A DNA stretch of 64,000 nucleotides from NCBI RefSeq assembly GCF_033095985.1, contig NZ_AP026802.1, forward strand, positions 992,001 through 1,056,000, given 5' to 3'. Within the stretch, counting starts at the first letter, position 1. Every line of letters begins with the position of its first letter. The translations under genes and the position numbers were made by a program. The notes beneath the pieces were generated by a model that was not told the origin of the DNA, made no database searches, and saw nothing but the letters and a program-made list of their open reading frames with translations. Shown here in pieces: positions 37,161 through 46,050 of this stretch. This DNA is from Xylocopilactobacillus apicola (GTDB lineage Bacteria > Bacillota > Bacilli > Lactobacillales > Lactobacillaceae).

Positions 37161-37275
37161 CCGCAAGGTGGAGGGCAAAATTCTCCATTAGCTCGTAGTA
37201 ATTCTGAAGATAACGATGATGCGAAGATGAACCAGGGAATGAATTCTTTAGTTCAAAGAAAATAGTTGAGAAAGC

Positions 37276-37307
37276 AAGCTAGATCTTAACCGGTCAGGCT
37301 TTTTTTA
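37276..37307 (+). terminator. Terminator for the membrane-anchored protein gene
   Basis: AGC-GATC / GGTC-GCT imperfect hairpin followed by seven Ts. Confidence 0.5.
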
Positions 37308-37310
37308 TAC

Positions 37311-37341
37311 AAAAAAAGTGTTGATCGTTTCCAATCAACAC
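37311..37341 (-). terminator. Terminator of the acyltransferase gene
   Basis: Read on the minus strand, GTGTTGAT / ATCAACAC forms an 8-bp stem followed by seven Ts, 6 bp after the stop codon. Confidence 0.88.
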
Positions 37342-37346
37342 TCCCG

Positions 37347-38447
37347 TTACTTGCTAAGCATCTTTTTAATATTTTGCCAAACAAAGTGAATTCCAAAGGC
37401 GGAAGCAAATGCTAGACACCAGGTTAAGATGTAAATAACAATAATTCCGATAATTGTGTTGGCCTTCATTAATGATTGACCAAAGGTATGCCAAATCAGT
37501 TGAGCCCATAAAACATTTGACAAGTAAGCTTTGTAAGCAAATCCAGCAAATTGATGAACTCGCGCTGTGAATTTAATCTGACGGTTGATTTGGTAAAGCG
37601 CAATAGCTGCGATCAACATAATCATCGCCAAGTCATATATAGTCATCGACGGCTTATAATATGGCGCATTAGTTAAAAGAACTGGGGTCCCAAAGCTGAT
37701 CAATTCCTGATTGATCCACCAAAATGAACCGACAAAAACTAATAAGAAAATCCACCAGAATTTTTGGATCATTTGATTAAAGTATTTGCGATACTGCCAA
37801 GCTAAAGTGCCAAAAACTCCGTAAATGAAGAAACTCAAGAACAAGCGATCGAATAAGTACCAATCTTTTTCGTGAGTTCCGTGAAACACATTAGTATCGT
37901 AGAACCAAAGCCAGCATGCAGTAATGATTACGGTCAGTCCGATGATAATCCAGCCTCTTGTCTGATTATCACGACACCAAGTTGCAATCGCCCAAAAGAT
38001 TGGCATTAGAATGATGAATTGTAGCATCATCGTGTTATACCACAAATGAGGTGCCCCATTACCGTTAATAAACTGCCAAATAAAACTTGGTAAATCGTGA
38101 TAATGATTAACCTGCTGCACGTAAGGTAAGAAAAATAAATAAACACTTGTCCACCAAATGGTTGGAACAAATAAATTATGCCAAGAATTTTTTAGATATT
38201 GTTTGTATGATAAATGTTCAGATCCGTGAACCGTGGTCCGAGTAGTCGTGTAAAGGATTCCAAAAATAAACGCAGGAGCTGTAAATTTGACAAAATTATA
38301 TAGATAGCCAATCCCTACTTGAATCCCATTACTTGGATGAACACTGAGAGCCAAGCCCAAAATCGTTTGTAAGATTACAGCCGTACAGGCACACAGTTTC
38401 AGATAGTCACCAATGTCGGCTCCGTTGTGAGTACATTCTTCTTTCAT
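37347..38447 (-). CDS. Acyltransferase-3 family membrane protein
   Basis: A 366-residue integral membrane protein with about ten hydrophobic segments and the layout of acyltransferase family 3 (PF01757), which O-acylates cell-surface sugars or lipids. The catalytic His typical of the first cytoplasmic segment is not obvious. The ATG follows GGGGG. A 21-bp motif shared with the malonate promoter lies 26 bp upstream (38,473-38,493). It may modify wall or exopolysaccharide, but the acceptor is unknown. Confidence 0.7.
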   Translation of the reverse strand: MKEECTHNGADIGDYLKLCACTAVILQTILGLALSVHPSNGIQVGIGYLYNFVKFTAPAFIFGILYTTTRTTVHGSEHLSYKQYLKNSWHNLFVPTIWWTSVYLFFLPYVQQVNHYHDLPSFIWQFINGNGAPHLWYNTMMLQFIILMPIFWAIATWCRDNQTRGWIIIGLTVIITACWLWFYDTNVFHGTHEKDWYLFDRLFLSFFIYGVFGTLAWQYRKYFNQMIQKFWWIFLLVFVGSFWWINQELISFGTPVLLTNAPYYKPSMTIYDLAMIMLIAAIALYQINRQIKFTARVHQFAGFAYKAYLSNVLWAQLIWHTFGQSLMKANTIIGIIVIYILTWCLAFASAFGIHFVWQNIKKMLSK

Positions 38448-38472
38448 ATTACCCCCATAAACATAAGTTTTC

Positions 38473-38493
38473 TGAGGATCAAAAGATTATTTC
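38473..38493. promoter_or_regulatory. Shared upstream motif, site 1
   Basis: TGAGGATCAAAAGATTATTTC, which differs from the site at 39,509-39,528 by one extra A. It sits between the start of the acyltransferase gene and the end of the LysR gene. The repeat in two intergenic regions suggests a common regulator, perhaps the LysR protein between them. Confidence 0.5.
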
Positions 38494-38530
38494 ACTAGTA
38501 AGCCTAGCACAATTTGAGGTAATCGGCAAA

Positions 38531-39415
38531 TTAAATTTTTAATGCTTGAGCTGCTTCGTGGCTAAAAACTTTTTCCAGCGTTTTGGCGATAATTTGGTTT
38601 CTTTTAGTGTGGGAAGCGGTTGAATAAGTTAAATAGATCGTTCTACCAGGCGCATCCGGCACAATTCTTGCAAGATGAAGTTTCTCCCCCACTTTACGCC
38701 AGGAGATTGCTGGAATAAAACCAATCCCAGCGTTACTAAGAAGGAGTTCTCTAATAGTTGCGGGATCATCTGATTCAAATTGATATTTGAGATGGCAGTG
38801 ATGATTTTCAAAATAAAGATCTAGTTCACTACGTAATGGTGTGTGGAGTCCCAACATAACAATTGGTAACTTGGCAATTTCTGCTAAAGTAATATTTTGA
38901 TTATGAATTTGACCGCTTGAGCCGCCGACATAAATTTCTTCTCGCGCTAAAGGAATTACTGTCAGTCCTCGATCGTCGTTACTTTCAGGCCGATTGGAAA
39001 TAATAAAGTCGAATTCTTGGGCGTTAGGAATTGCCGTGATGCGTTGATTTAACTGGATCGGAACATTAGGAAAAATTGTTCTAATCGACTTAATAATTTC
39101 TGGAATCAAACTAGATGCCACTTGGACATAAATTTTGATTGGCTCGATGTTGTTGTCTTTTTGTTGTTTAAGTGCATCCATTCCCTTTTGCCACTGCTCA
39201 ATGATTGAGTTTGCGTAAGGATAAAATAATTTACCAGCAGCATTTAATTTCATTGCCCTACCCTGCCGGGTAAAAAGTTCAGTTTCTAATTCTTCTTCTA
39301 GCTGATGAATCAATTTCGTCATCGCAGGTTGGCTGACAAACAGCTTTTTGGCGGCTTGAGTTAAATTGCCATTTTGCACTACCAGGACAAAACCTTTCAA
39401 TTGATTAATATTCAT
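38531..39415 (-). CDS. LysR-family regulator, divergent from malonate decarboxylase genes
   Basis: A 294-residue LysR-type regulator. The N-terminal winged helix-turn-helix (QLKGFVLVVQNGNLTQAAKK...SQPAMTKLI) is followed by an effector-binding domain from about residue 90. ATG 39415 follows a GGGGGG stretch; ten extra residues upstream are open but have no site. It is transcribed away from mdcH across a 162-bp region. LysR proteins usually activate the divergent operon, so malonate is a likely effector (MdcR-like), though that is inference. Confidence 0.82.
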   Translation of the reverse strand: MNINQLKGFVLVVQNGNLTQAAKKLFVSQPAMTKLIHQLEEELETELFTRQGRAMKLNAAGKLFYPYANSIIEQWQKGMDALKQQKDNNIEPIKIYVQVASSLIPEIIKSIRTIFPNVPIQLNQRITAIPNAQEFDFIISNRPESNDDRGLTVIPLAREEIYVGGSSGQIHNQNITLAEIAKLPIVMLGLHTPLRSELDLYFENHHCHLKYQFESDDPATIRELLLSNAGIGFIPAISWRKVGEKLHLARIVPDAPGRTIYLTYSTASHTKRNQIIAKTLEKVFSHEAAQALKI

Positions 39416-39508
39416 TTGCCCCCCTCTCAATTCTTTCATTACCAAAAGTTATTTTTAATTCCAATAATTCATTATTCAAAACCGCTTTCACCTTCTAAAA
39501 TGATGGTG

Positions 39509-39528
39509 TGAGGATCAAAGATTATTTC
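39509..39528. promoter_or_regulatory. Shared upstream motif, site 2 (lysR-mdcH intergenic region)
   Basis: TGAGGATCAAAGATTATTTC, 50 bp before the mdcH start. See site 1. Confidence 0.5.
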
Positions 39529-39577
39529 GTGTTTTTAAGTGTAGATTCATCTTAACTTCTAAAAAGGAGGGATGCAA

Positions 39578-40492
39578 GTGAACGATGATTTATGGATTTT
39601 TCCTGGCCAGGGAGGCCAACGAGCCGGGATGCTTGAGCAGGTTCCAGCTGATTTAAAAAAATACGTGAGTGATTTATTGGATATGGAACTACTTGATAGT
39701 GACGCTGGATATCAGGATTCAGTTCAAATCCAAGTTAGCATTACTTTATTGCAAGTATTTGAAATTCAGCAATTATTTGACTTAGGTCTAAAGCCGGGAC
39801 TAGCGGCAGGACATTCATTGGGAGTGTTTCCAGCCGCTTATGCTTTGGGTTGTATGAGTCTAGAAGACGTGTTTAAAAGCGTTAAGTACCGGGCCGAATT
39901 GATGAAAGAATCATTTCCGGCCGGATACGGCATGGGAGCTATTAATGGGCTCTCATTGCAAGATGTTGATGAAATTGTCCAACAAGTCACTACATCTGAT
40001 GCACCAGTTTTTACTTCTAATCAAAATTCGGCGCTTCAAATTTGTGTATCTGGCTCTTTAAATGCAATTGATCAAGTTCTTAAATTAGCTCAAGACCTCG
40101 GTGCTGCCAAGGCAATTCGCTTGCGGGTTCCTGTTCCATCACACTCCCCTTTGATGAATGATGTCGCCAAAAAAATGAAGGATTACTTAAATGTTGTTCA
40201 GATTAAAGCGCCTCAAGGAGTTTATCTAGCAAATGATACCGGACATTCAGTGCGGCAAAGTGAGTTAATTCGACAAGATTTGAGTGATAATATCGCTTAC
40301 CCGGTTCATTTTTGGGAGATGATGTCAGTTGCTAGTAATTATCAGCCAAAGGTTTTAGTTGATTTTCAACCTGGATCGCCATTTAAGGCAGTTTTGGGCG
40401 AATACTTCTCTGAACAGCATCAAGTCAATTTGAATCAGATGACGATAGAAGATGCAGCTTATTTAATCAAAAAATGGAAAAGAGGTTCTTAA
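39578..40492 (+). CDS. mdcH: MdcH, malonyl-CoA:ACP acyltransferase of malonate decarboxylase
   Basis: A 304-residue FabD-like acyltransferase (epsilon subunit). It loads malonyl groups onto the special ACP to start the malonate decarboxylase cycle. FPGQGGQ is at 8-14 and GHSLG with nucleophile Ser80 at 78-82. An ATG at 39,572 is only one base after AGGAGG, so GTG 39578, 7 bp after it, is the better start. First gene of the operon mdcH-A-C-DE-G; ends 2 bp before mdcA. Confidence 0.9.
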   Translation: MNDDLWIFPGQGGQRAGMLEQVPADLKKYVSDLLDMELLDSDAGYQDSVQIQVSITLLQVFEIQQLFDLGLKPGLAAGHSLGVFPAAYALGCMSLEDVFKSVKYRAELMKESFPAGYGMGAINGLSLQDVDEIVQQVTTSDAPVFTSNQNSALQICVSGSLNAIDQVLKLAQDLGAAKAIRLRVPVPSHSPLMNDVAKKMKDYLNVVQIKAPQGVYLANDTGHSVRQSELIRQDLSDNIAYPVHFWEMMSVASNYQPKVLVDFQPGSPFKAVLGEYFSEQHQVNLNQMTIEDAAYLIKKWKRGS

Positions 40493-40494
40493 AT

Positions 40495-42138
40495 ATGGCA
40501 CAAAAACAAAGCTGGGATCATAACCGGCGCGCCAAAGAGACTAAGTTAGAAAAAGCAAGTTCTTTAATGCAAGGAAAGTTCGTCCAAACTAGTGATGCAA
40601 AAGAACTTTTAGAAACTTTAATTGATAGTGGTGATCGCGTTGTTTTGGAAGGTGATAACCAAAAACAAGCAGATTTCTTATCCCGGACCCTTGAAACAGT
40701 TGATCCAGAAAAAGTAAACCACCTTCATATGATCATGAGCAGTATTTCACGCCCAGAACATTTAAATATTTTTGAAAATGGAATTGCTAGTAAGATGGAT
40801 TTTTCTTATGCAGGTCCCCAGAGCACCCGGGTATCTCAGATGATTTCTGATGGAAGTTTGGTAGTTGGCGATATCCATACTTATCTAGAATTATACGGTC
40901 GTCTTTTTATCGATTTAATTCCTAATGTTGTCTTGGTGGCTGCGGATAAAGCAGATCGTCAAGGAAATTTATACACGGGTTATAACACCGAAGAAACGCC
41001 AGTAATTGTCGAATCAGCCGCCTTTAAAGACGGAATTGTCATTGTCCAAGCTAACGAAATTGTTGATCAGCTGCCAAGAGTTGACATTCCTTCAGATTGG
41101 GTCGACGTGGTTATTCAAGCCGATCAACCATATCAATTAGAGCCACTATTTACCAGAGATCCTCAAAATATCACTGAACTACAAATTTTGATGGCTATGA
41201 TGGCGATTCGCGGCGTTTATGAGAAACATAACGTTCAATCAGTAAATCACGGGGTTGGTTTTAACACAGCTGCAATTGAGTTGCTTTTGCCAACTTACGG
41301 CGAACAACTCGGATTAAAGGGAAAAATTATTCCTAATTGGGAGTTAAATCCAACTCCAACATTAATTCCAGCAATCGAAAGCGGCTGGGTCCAATCAGTG
41401 CATAGTTTCGGCGGTGAAGTTGGGATGGAGAAATATATCGCTGCTCGTCCCGATGTCTTTTTCGTCGGTAAAGACGGGACAATGCGTTCTAATCGTGCTT
41501 TTGGGCAAGTTGCGGGGCAATACGCTTTAGATATATTTGTTGGCTCAACGCTCCAAATTGATCAATTCGGAAATTCATCAACCGTCACTAATGGTCGACT
41601 CTCTGGCTTTGGGGGAGCGCCTAATATGGGTTCTAATCCAACTGGTCGACGTCATTCTACTCCAGCTTGGCAAAGTTTAAAACCTGATGATGATCCGCTA
41701 GCTAAAGGTCAAAAATTAGTAGTCCAGATGGTTGAGACCTTTGGTTCTAACAAGCGACCAGTTTTTGTTGATCATTTAGATGCTGAGGACGTAAGAAAAG
41801 AAGCAAAATTAGCAAATGTTCCGATTATGATTTATACAGAAGACACGACTCATATTGTGACGGAAGAAGGAATTGCTTATCTCTATAAGACCGATAGTAT
41901 GGCAGAAAGAAAACAAGCTATTGAAGCAATTGCTGGAGTTACGCCTGTCGGGCTGCGTAGTAAATCTGAAACGCTTAAAGATCTTCGTAATCGCGGCATT
42001 GTCGCGTTACCTGAAGACCTGGGAGTTAAGAGAACTGATGCTAAACGCTCACTTTTAGCAGCTAAGAACATGGAAGAAATTGTTGAATGGTCAAAGGGCC
42101 TTTACAATCCTCCTGCAAAATTCAGAAATTGGTCTTAA
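40495..42138 (+). CDS. mdcA: MdcA, malonate decarboxylase alpha subunit (ACP transferase)
   Basis: A 547-residue acetyl-S-ACP:malonate ACP transferase. It swaps acetate for malonate on the ACP thioester. The protein is recognised by its start (SWDHNRRAKETKLEKA), a GEVGMEKYIAARPDVFF segment and GGAPNMG. ATG 40495 with AGAGG upstream is chosen over the longer frame from 40,474, which overlaps mdcH. Confidence 0.93.
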   Translation: MAQKQSWDHNRRAKETKLEKASSLMQGKFVQTSDAKELLETLIDSGDRVVLEGDNQKQADFLSRTLETVDPEKVNHLHMIMSSISRPEHLNIFENGIASKMDFSYAGPQSTRVSQMISDGSLVVGDIHTYLELYGRLFIDLIPNVVLVAADKADRQGNLYTGYNTEETPVIVESAAFKDGIVIVQANEIVDQLPRVDIPSDWVDVVIQADQPYQLEPLFTRDPQNITELQILMAMMAIRGVYEKHNVQSVNHGVGFNTAAIELLLPTYGEQLGLKGKIIPNWELNPTPTLIPAIESGWVQSVHSFGGEVGMEKYIAARPDVFFVGKDGTMRSNRAFGQVAGQYALDIFVGSTLQIDQFGNSSTVTNGRLSGFGGAPNMGSNPTGRRHSTPAWQSLKPDDDPLAKGQKLVVQMVETFGSNKRPVFVDHLDAEDVRKEAKLANVPIMIYTEDTTHIVTEEGIAYLYKTDSMAERKQAIEAIAGVTPVGLRSKSETLKDLRNRGIVALPEDLGVKRTDAKRSLLAAKNMEEIVEWSKGLYNPPAKFRNWS

Positions 42139-42156
42139 TAAGAAAGGAATATATTT

Positions 42157-42453
42157 ATGGAAAAATTACACTTTTCGTTTCCGGCAGATAAATCAATTCA
42201 AAAGCCGGTCCATATTGGAGTTGTTGCTTCTGGAGACTTAGAAATCATTATGTACCCATCAAAAAATAAAGAGGCTGAACTAAATATTGTCACTGGTAGT
42301 GATGGATTTAAAAATGTTTGGGAAAATGTTTTAACAAGATTCTTTGATCGCTACTCTATTTTAGCCGACTACGAAATTAACGATTTTGGTGCGACTCCAG
42401 GTGTGGTCAACTTAAGATTAACTCAAGCAATGGAGGCGTTAAAAAATGAATAA
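42157..42453 (+). CDS. mdcC: MdcC, malonate decarboxylase acyl carrier protein
   Basis: A 98-residue delta subunit. It carries acetyl/malonyl groups on a 2'-(5''-triphosphoribosyl)-3'-dephospho-CoA arm attached to a serine. The attachment motif VVASGDLE is present with Ser25, the same position as in the well-studied Klebsiella protein. GAAAGGAA precedes the ATG. It overlaps the next gene by 8 bp. Confidence 0.93.
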   Translation: MEKLHFSFPADKSIQKPVHIGVVASGDLEIIMYPSKNKEAELNIVTGSDGFKNVWENVLTRFFDRYSILADYEINDFGATPGVVNLRLTQAMEALKNE

Positions 42454-44128
42454 TAGTATTGTTGAATTAAGGGCACGCGAGCGGGCCTTTGCACTTTTAG
42501 ATGATCATCAAGGAAACGAGTTAATCGGACCATTTGACAACATGATCTCCCCTCACCTCGAACCGCAAAACATTGTACCAGAAAGTGACGACGGAGTTGT
42601 CATTGTTAGAGGAAAAATCGATAGCAAAAATGTTGTAATCCTTGCAATTGAAGGTAAATTTCAAGGTGGCGGCATCGGTGAAGTAAGTGGCGCAAAAATT
42701 GTTTCAGCACTTGAACACGTTTTAAAAGATAACCAAAATGGTAAGAAGGTTTACCCAATTATCATTTTGGATACCGGCGGAGTTCGTCTTCAAGAAGCTA
42801 ACTATGGATTGCTTTCAATATCTGAAATCCAAAACATGATTGTGGCAATTAAGAAATACGTTCCTGTAATTGGTTTAGTGCCAGGACAAGTCGGCAGTTT
42901 TGGTGGAATGTCCATTACAAGTGCCTTAATGTCCTATTTAATTGCGACTGACCGGGCGCGCGTTGGTTTAAACGGTCCAGAAGTAATTGAACAAGAAGCC
43001 GGCGTACAGGAATTTGATTCGAGCGATAAAAATTTAATCTGGAATACTTTAGGTAGTCGGCAACGCCAAAAAACTGGCATCGTTGATGAAGTTGTGTCTG
43101 ATGATGTTGAAGATTTTAGAAAAGCAATTGCTAAAGTTATTGATCAGAACTTAGATGCTAAGCGCGCGCAACAGAGTGACTTTTATCTTTCAATGTTAGA
43201 AAATCTTGATCCTGCAAAACCACTTGATATCGAAGCTTACCAGACGATTTATGATCAAGTTAAACCAACTAGCCACCATTTGGCAGAAGCTAAATCAGGT
43301 AGTGAAAAGACAACTCCAAGTCGGGGTCGTCAGTGGTTTGAACAGTTAACCAGTATTAAAGATGCGACAAGTGAATTATCAACGGTTTTACATGCAAAAC
43401 ATGACGGCCTAGAATACATTGCAATTGTGCCGGATGCTAATAATCGCTTCCCTCGGGTACGTCACGGTGAAGTTGGCTTATTGGAAGGCTTTGGAGTTGC
43501 GAGCATTATTAACGATTTAGTTGCCCAGGATAAAGATAAAGAGGAAAAGACGCCAATTATCATGGTTGTCGATGTTCCAAGTCAAGCATATGGCTATAAA
43601 GAAGAATTAATTGGGATTCATCTTGCACTAGCTGCCAGTGTAGATGCTTACGCTAAGGCCCGTCAAGCAGGACATAAGTTAGTTGCATTTATTCCAGGCG
43701 ATGCTGTTTCCGGTGGTTTTTTGGCCCATGGCTTGCAATCAAACCGGCTTATTGCTTTAGATGATCTAGCAATTACAATTCAGGCAATGAGTAAAGCTAG
43801 TGCTGCAAGAATTACTCAAAGGACAATTGCTGAATTGGAAAAAGCAACGGAACATGTTCCAGCAATGGCATATGATATTGAGAATTATTCGAAACTCGGT
43901 GCTTTGTATAAATTACTTCCAGGAATTAAGGGAACTGACAGTAGCCCGCAAGCAATTAAAACTGTCGAAAATGCTATTTCAGAAGCTCTGAGTAGTTTAG
44001 ACGATGAACCGAGAGACTTTAGCTTCCGTTATACTAATCCGGTTGCAGTTAAAGAAGGACGCGTTGCTACCAATAAAGTTAGAAAAATGATGGATGAACA
44101 ATGGGACTCCCTGAGCCACACACACTAG
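42446..44128 (+). CDS. MdcD-MdcE fusion, malonyl-ACP decarboxylase beta/gamma subunits
   Basis: A 560-residue protein that joins two carboxyltransferase-like subunits usually made as separate beta (MdcD) and gamma (MdcE) chains. Residues 1 to about 285 are MdcD-like (GKFQGGGIGEVSGAKI, then GQVGSFGGMSITSAL). Residues from about 300 are MdcE-like (FPRVRHGEVGLLEG, then PGDAVSGGFLAHGLQ). Together they convert malonyl-ACP to acetyl-ACP and CO2 without biotin. The join is in open frame with no sign of a lost stop, so it is a true fusion. It overlaps mdcC by 8 bp and mdcG by 28 bp. Confidence 0.9.
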   Translation: MNNSIVELRARERAFALLDDHQGNELIGPFDNMISPHLEPQNIVPESDDGVVIVRGKIDSKNVVILAIEGKFQGGGIGEVSGAKIVSALEHVLKDNQNGKKVYPIIILDTGGVRLQEANYGLLSISEIQNMIVAIKKYVPVIGLVPGQVGSFGGMSITSALMSYLIATDRARVGLNGPEVIEQEAGVQEFDSSDKNLIWNTLGSRQRQKTGIVDEVVSDDVEDFRKAIAKVIDQNLDAKRAQQSDFYLSMLENLDPAKPLDIEAYQTIYDQVKPTSHHLAEAKSGSEKTTPSRGRQWFEQLTSIKDATSELSTVLHAKHDGLEYIAIVPDANNRFPRVRHGEVGLLEGFGVASIINDLVAQDKDKEEKTPIIMVVDVPSQAYGYKEELIGIHLALAASVDAYAKARQAGHKLVAFIPGDAVSGGFLAHGLQSNRLIALDDLAITIQAMSKASAARITQRTIAELEKATEHVPAMAYDIENYSKLGALYKLLPGIKGTDSSPQAIKTVENAISEALSSLDDEPRDFSFRYTNPVAVKEGRVATNKVRKMMDEQWDSLSHTH

Positions 44129-44739
44129 TTAAAATTAAAGATTTGACTCGCTTTTTTGACGAAAACCTCCAAATACCCGAATGGTCTCAAGATATCTTGC
44201 AGCAAACCCCGTTCGTAATTGTCAGAAGAGGCTCAAATAACTCATCATTGCCGGTTGGAATTAGAGGATTTAAAAAATCACAACGTTTCGCTGCAGATCT
44301 TAGCTTCGATAACTGGGAAGATCCAGTAACCCCGAGAGATACTAAGGATTTAATTAGTTCTGTGACCGAAGAACAATTGCAAAAACCAGCATTCAAAACT
44401 TTACATCAGATTTCACCTTTAATGATTAAATATAATTGGGGAGTTTCAGGTAGTCTTCAATTTGAAGTTGTCACTAAAATCCCAATGGTTAATCCTAATA
44501 GCGATTTAGATGTAATTATTACGGCTGATCAAGTCGAGTTCGATCAGCAGACAGCCCTTGATTTAATCGATCGATTGAATCAGTTTAAGACTCACGTGGA
44601 TGTTCAAATTGTTCACGGTCAAAACGGTTTTTCACTCGAAGAATATGCTAATCAGCGGGCAAAGACTATCTTGGTAAAAACAGCTCAAGGACCTCAACTT
44701 GTTGAGAATCCTTGGAACTTCATTTTAAATTTTAAGTAA
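44101..44739 (+). CDS. mdcG: MdcG, malonate decarboxylase holo-ACP synthase
   Basis: A 212-residue nucleotidyltransferase that attaches the triphosphoribosyl-dephospho-CoA group to Ser25 of MdcC. Family features: a WGVSGSLQFE segment and the metal-binding NSDLDVII (about 134-141). It begins inside the end of mdcDE. The enzyme that makes its substrate (MdcB/CitG) is not encoded in this cluster. Confidence 0.9.
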   Translation: MGLPEPHTLVKIKDLTRFFDENLQIPEWSQDILQQTPFVIVRRGSNNSSLPVGIRGFKKSQRFAADLSFDNWEDPVTPRDTKDLISSVTEEQLQKPAFKTLHQISPLMIKYNWGVSGSLQFEVVTKIPMVNPNSDLDVIITADQVEFDQQTALDLIDRLNQFKTHVDVQIVHGQNGFSLEEYANQRAKTILVKTAQGPQLVENPWNFILNFK

Positions 44740-44775
44740 AAAAAATCTCTTAATTCAACAATTAAGAGATTTTTT
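44738..44775. terminator. Bidirectional terminator after mdcG
   Basis: AATCTCTTAATT / AATTAAGAGATT 12-bp stem with a CAAC-type loop, A run before and T run after, so it can stop both mdcG and the convergent M20 gene. Confidence 0.9.
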
Positions 44776-44779
44776 ATTT

Positions 44780-45997
44780 TTAAGCGAAAAATTCAGTAAA
44801 AAGTTCTTTATAGATTTCAATAAAATCAAAATACATTTGTTTGGTAACATATTCGTTATCTTGATGAGCATTATTTTCACCAGGACCGAAGACAACGTAA
44901 TTAAACCCATTAGGTCGATCAAATAAGAATTTAGAAGCATCCGTACCACCTGAAACGCCCATAGTTTTGATTTCCGTAGTAGAAAATGGCATTCCCGTTA
45001 ATCTAGATTGTTCTTCAGCAAGTTTGATTTGTTCGGGGGTATATTTGATATTACTCATATATGGTTTTGCAATTTTTTTGATTAGCTCAATGATTTTGCA
45101 ATTGACATCTCCGATGATTGGAATAATATCCATTTCAACATCCATTGAGATGTCGCCCCTTGTTGAATTATTATAGTTTTCAATTTCTTGCTTAATTAAT
45201 TTAAGAATGGATTCATTGTCAAATTCAGGAATGGTCCGAATGTTTAAGACAGCTTCTGCTGAACCAGGAATGGCATTAGGTTGAGTGCCGCCTTTAATGA
45301 TATCAATATTAAACACTGTGTCCCCTAGTACTTCGTTGTGGGCATTGCCTCCTTTATTCTTCATCATTTCTCTAATTTGATCAAGAATGTTTAACAAATG
45401 TTCCACTGCGTTATTACCTAGAGCAGGCATCGAGCTATGAGCAGCTTTGCCCTTTGACTTAATGGTTATGTCAAGCTCGCCTTTATTAGCATAAACGGCT
45501 CGATAACCACTTGGTTCACCAATTAACAAAGTGTCGACGTCTTTCATATAACCGTCTTGGAATAATTTTTCAGCCCCCGCCTGACCTACTTCTTCACCAG
45601 CTGTTGCTAAAAGACGGATGGTTCCGTTAATTGGTGTTTTGCTTTCTTTTAATTCAATCATTGCAATGATCATTGCAGCTAAACCTGATTTCATATCAGT
45701 TGAACCACGGCCATATAAATTTCCATCAATTTCTGACATCTTGAATGGATCAGTTTTCCAATTCGCTAATTCAACGTCGACCACATCCATATGCCCAGAA
45801 ATAGCAAGAACAGGCTTGCCTGAGCCGATTTCGGCGACTAAATTGGCTCGGTCAGGACCAATTTCTACAATTTCACTTTTGATATCATATTTTTTTAATA
45901 GTTCTTGCAGGTATTGGGCGACAGGTTTTTCGTGGTCGTTAACCGATTTAAAGCCAACCAGTTTACTTAAAATCGACAATTTGTCTTGTTCATTCAT
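44780..45997 (-). CDS. M20-family metallopeptidase (second paralogue)
   Basis: A 405-residue ArgE/DapE/ACY1-type enzyme, a diverged paralogue of the protein at 9500-10654 (both share VAQYL and PDRANLVAEIG-like segments). GHMDVV, GRGSTDMKSG, GEE and SGGTDASKF motifs indicate an intact two-zinc site. ATG 45997 has GAGAGG about 7 bp upstream. Substrate unknown. It stands alone between the mdc cluster and the fructokinase gene. Confidence 0.85.
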   Translation of the reverse strand: MNEQDKLSILSKLVGFKSVNDHEKPVAQYLQELLKKYDIKSEIVEIGPDRANLVAEIGSGKPVLAISGHMDVVDVELANWKTDPFKMSEIDGNLYGRGSTDMKSGLAAMIIAMIELKESKTPINGTIRLLATAGEEVGQAGAEKLFQDGYMKDVDTLLIGEPSGYRAVYANKGELDITIKSKGKAAHSSMPALGNNAVEHLLNILDQIREMMKNKGGNAHNEVLGDTVFNIDIIKGGTQPNAIPGSAEAVLNIRTIPEFDNESILKLIKQEIENYNNSTRGDISMDVEMDIIPIIGDVNCKIIELIKKIAKPYMSNIKYTPEQIKLAEEQSRLTGMPFSTTEIKTMGVSGGTDASKFLFDRPNGFNYVVFGPGENNAHQDNEYVTKQMYFDFIEIYKELFTEFFA

Positions 45998-46050
45998 TTT
46001 ATCAATCCTCTCTTTTTAATATTATAGTAGATATGAGTGTTTTTGCTTTT

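Noticed and set aside
37286-37296. AACCGGT sequence similar to the LacI operator
   Set aside because: It lies in a terminator hairpin downstream of a gene and lacks the full palindrome.
45618-46019. 133-codon plus-strand open frame
   Set aside because: It is antisense to the M20 peptidase gene and shows no protein family features.
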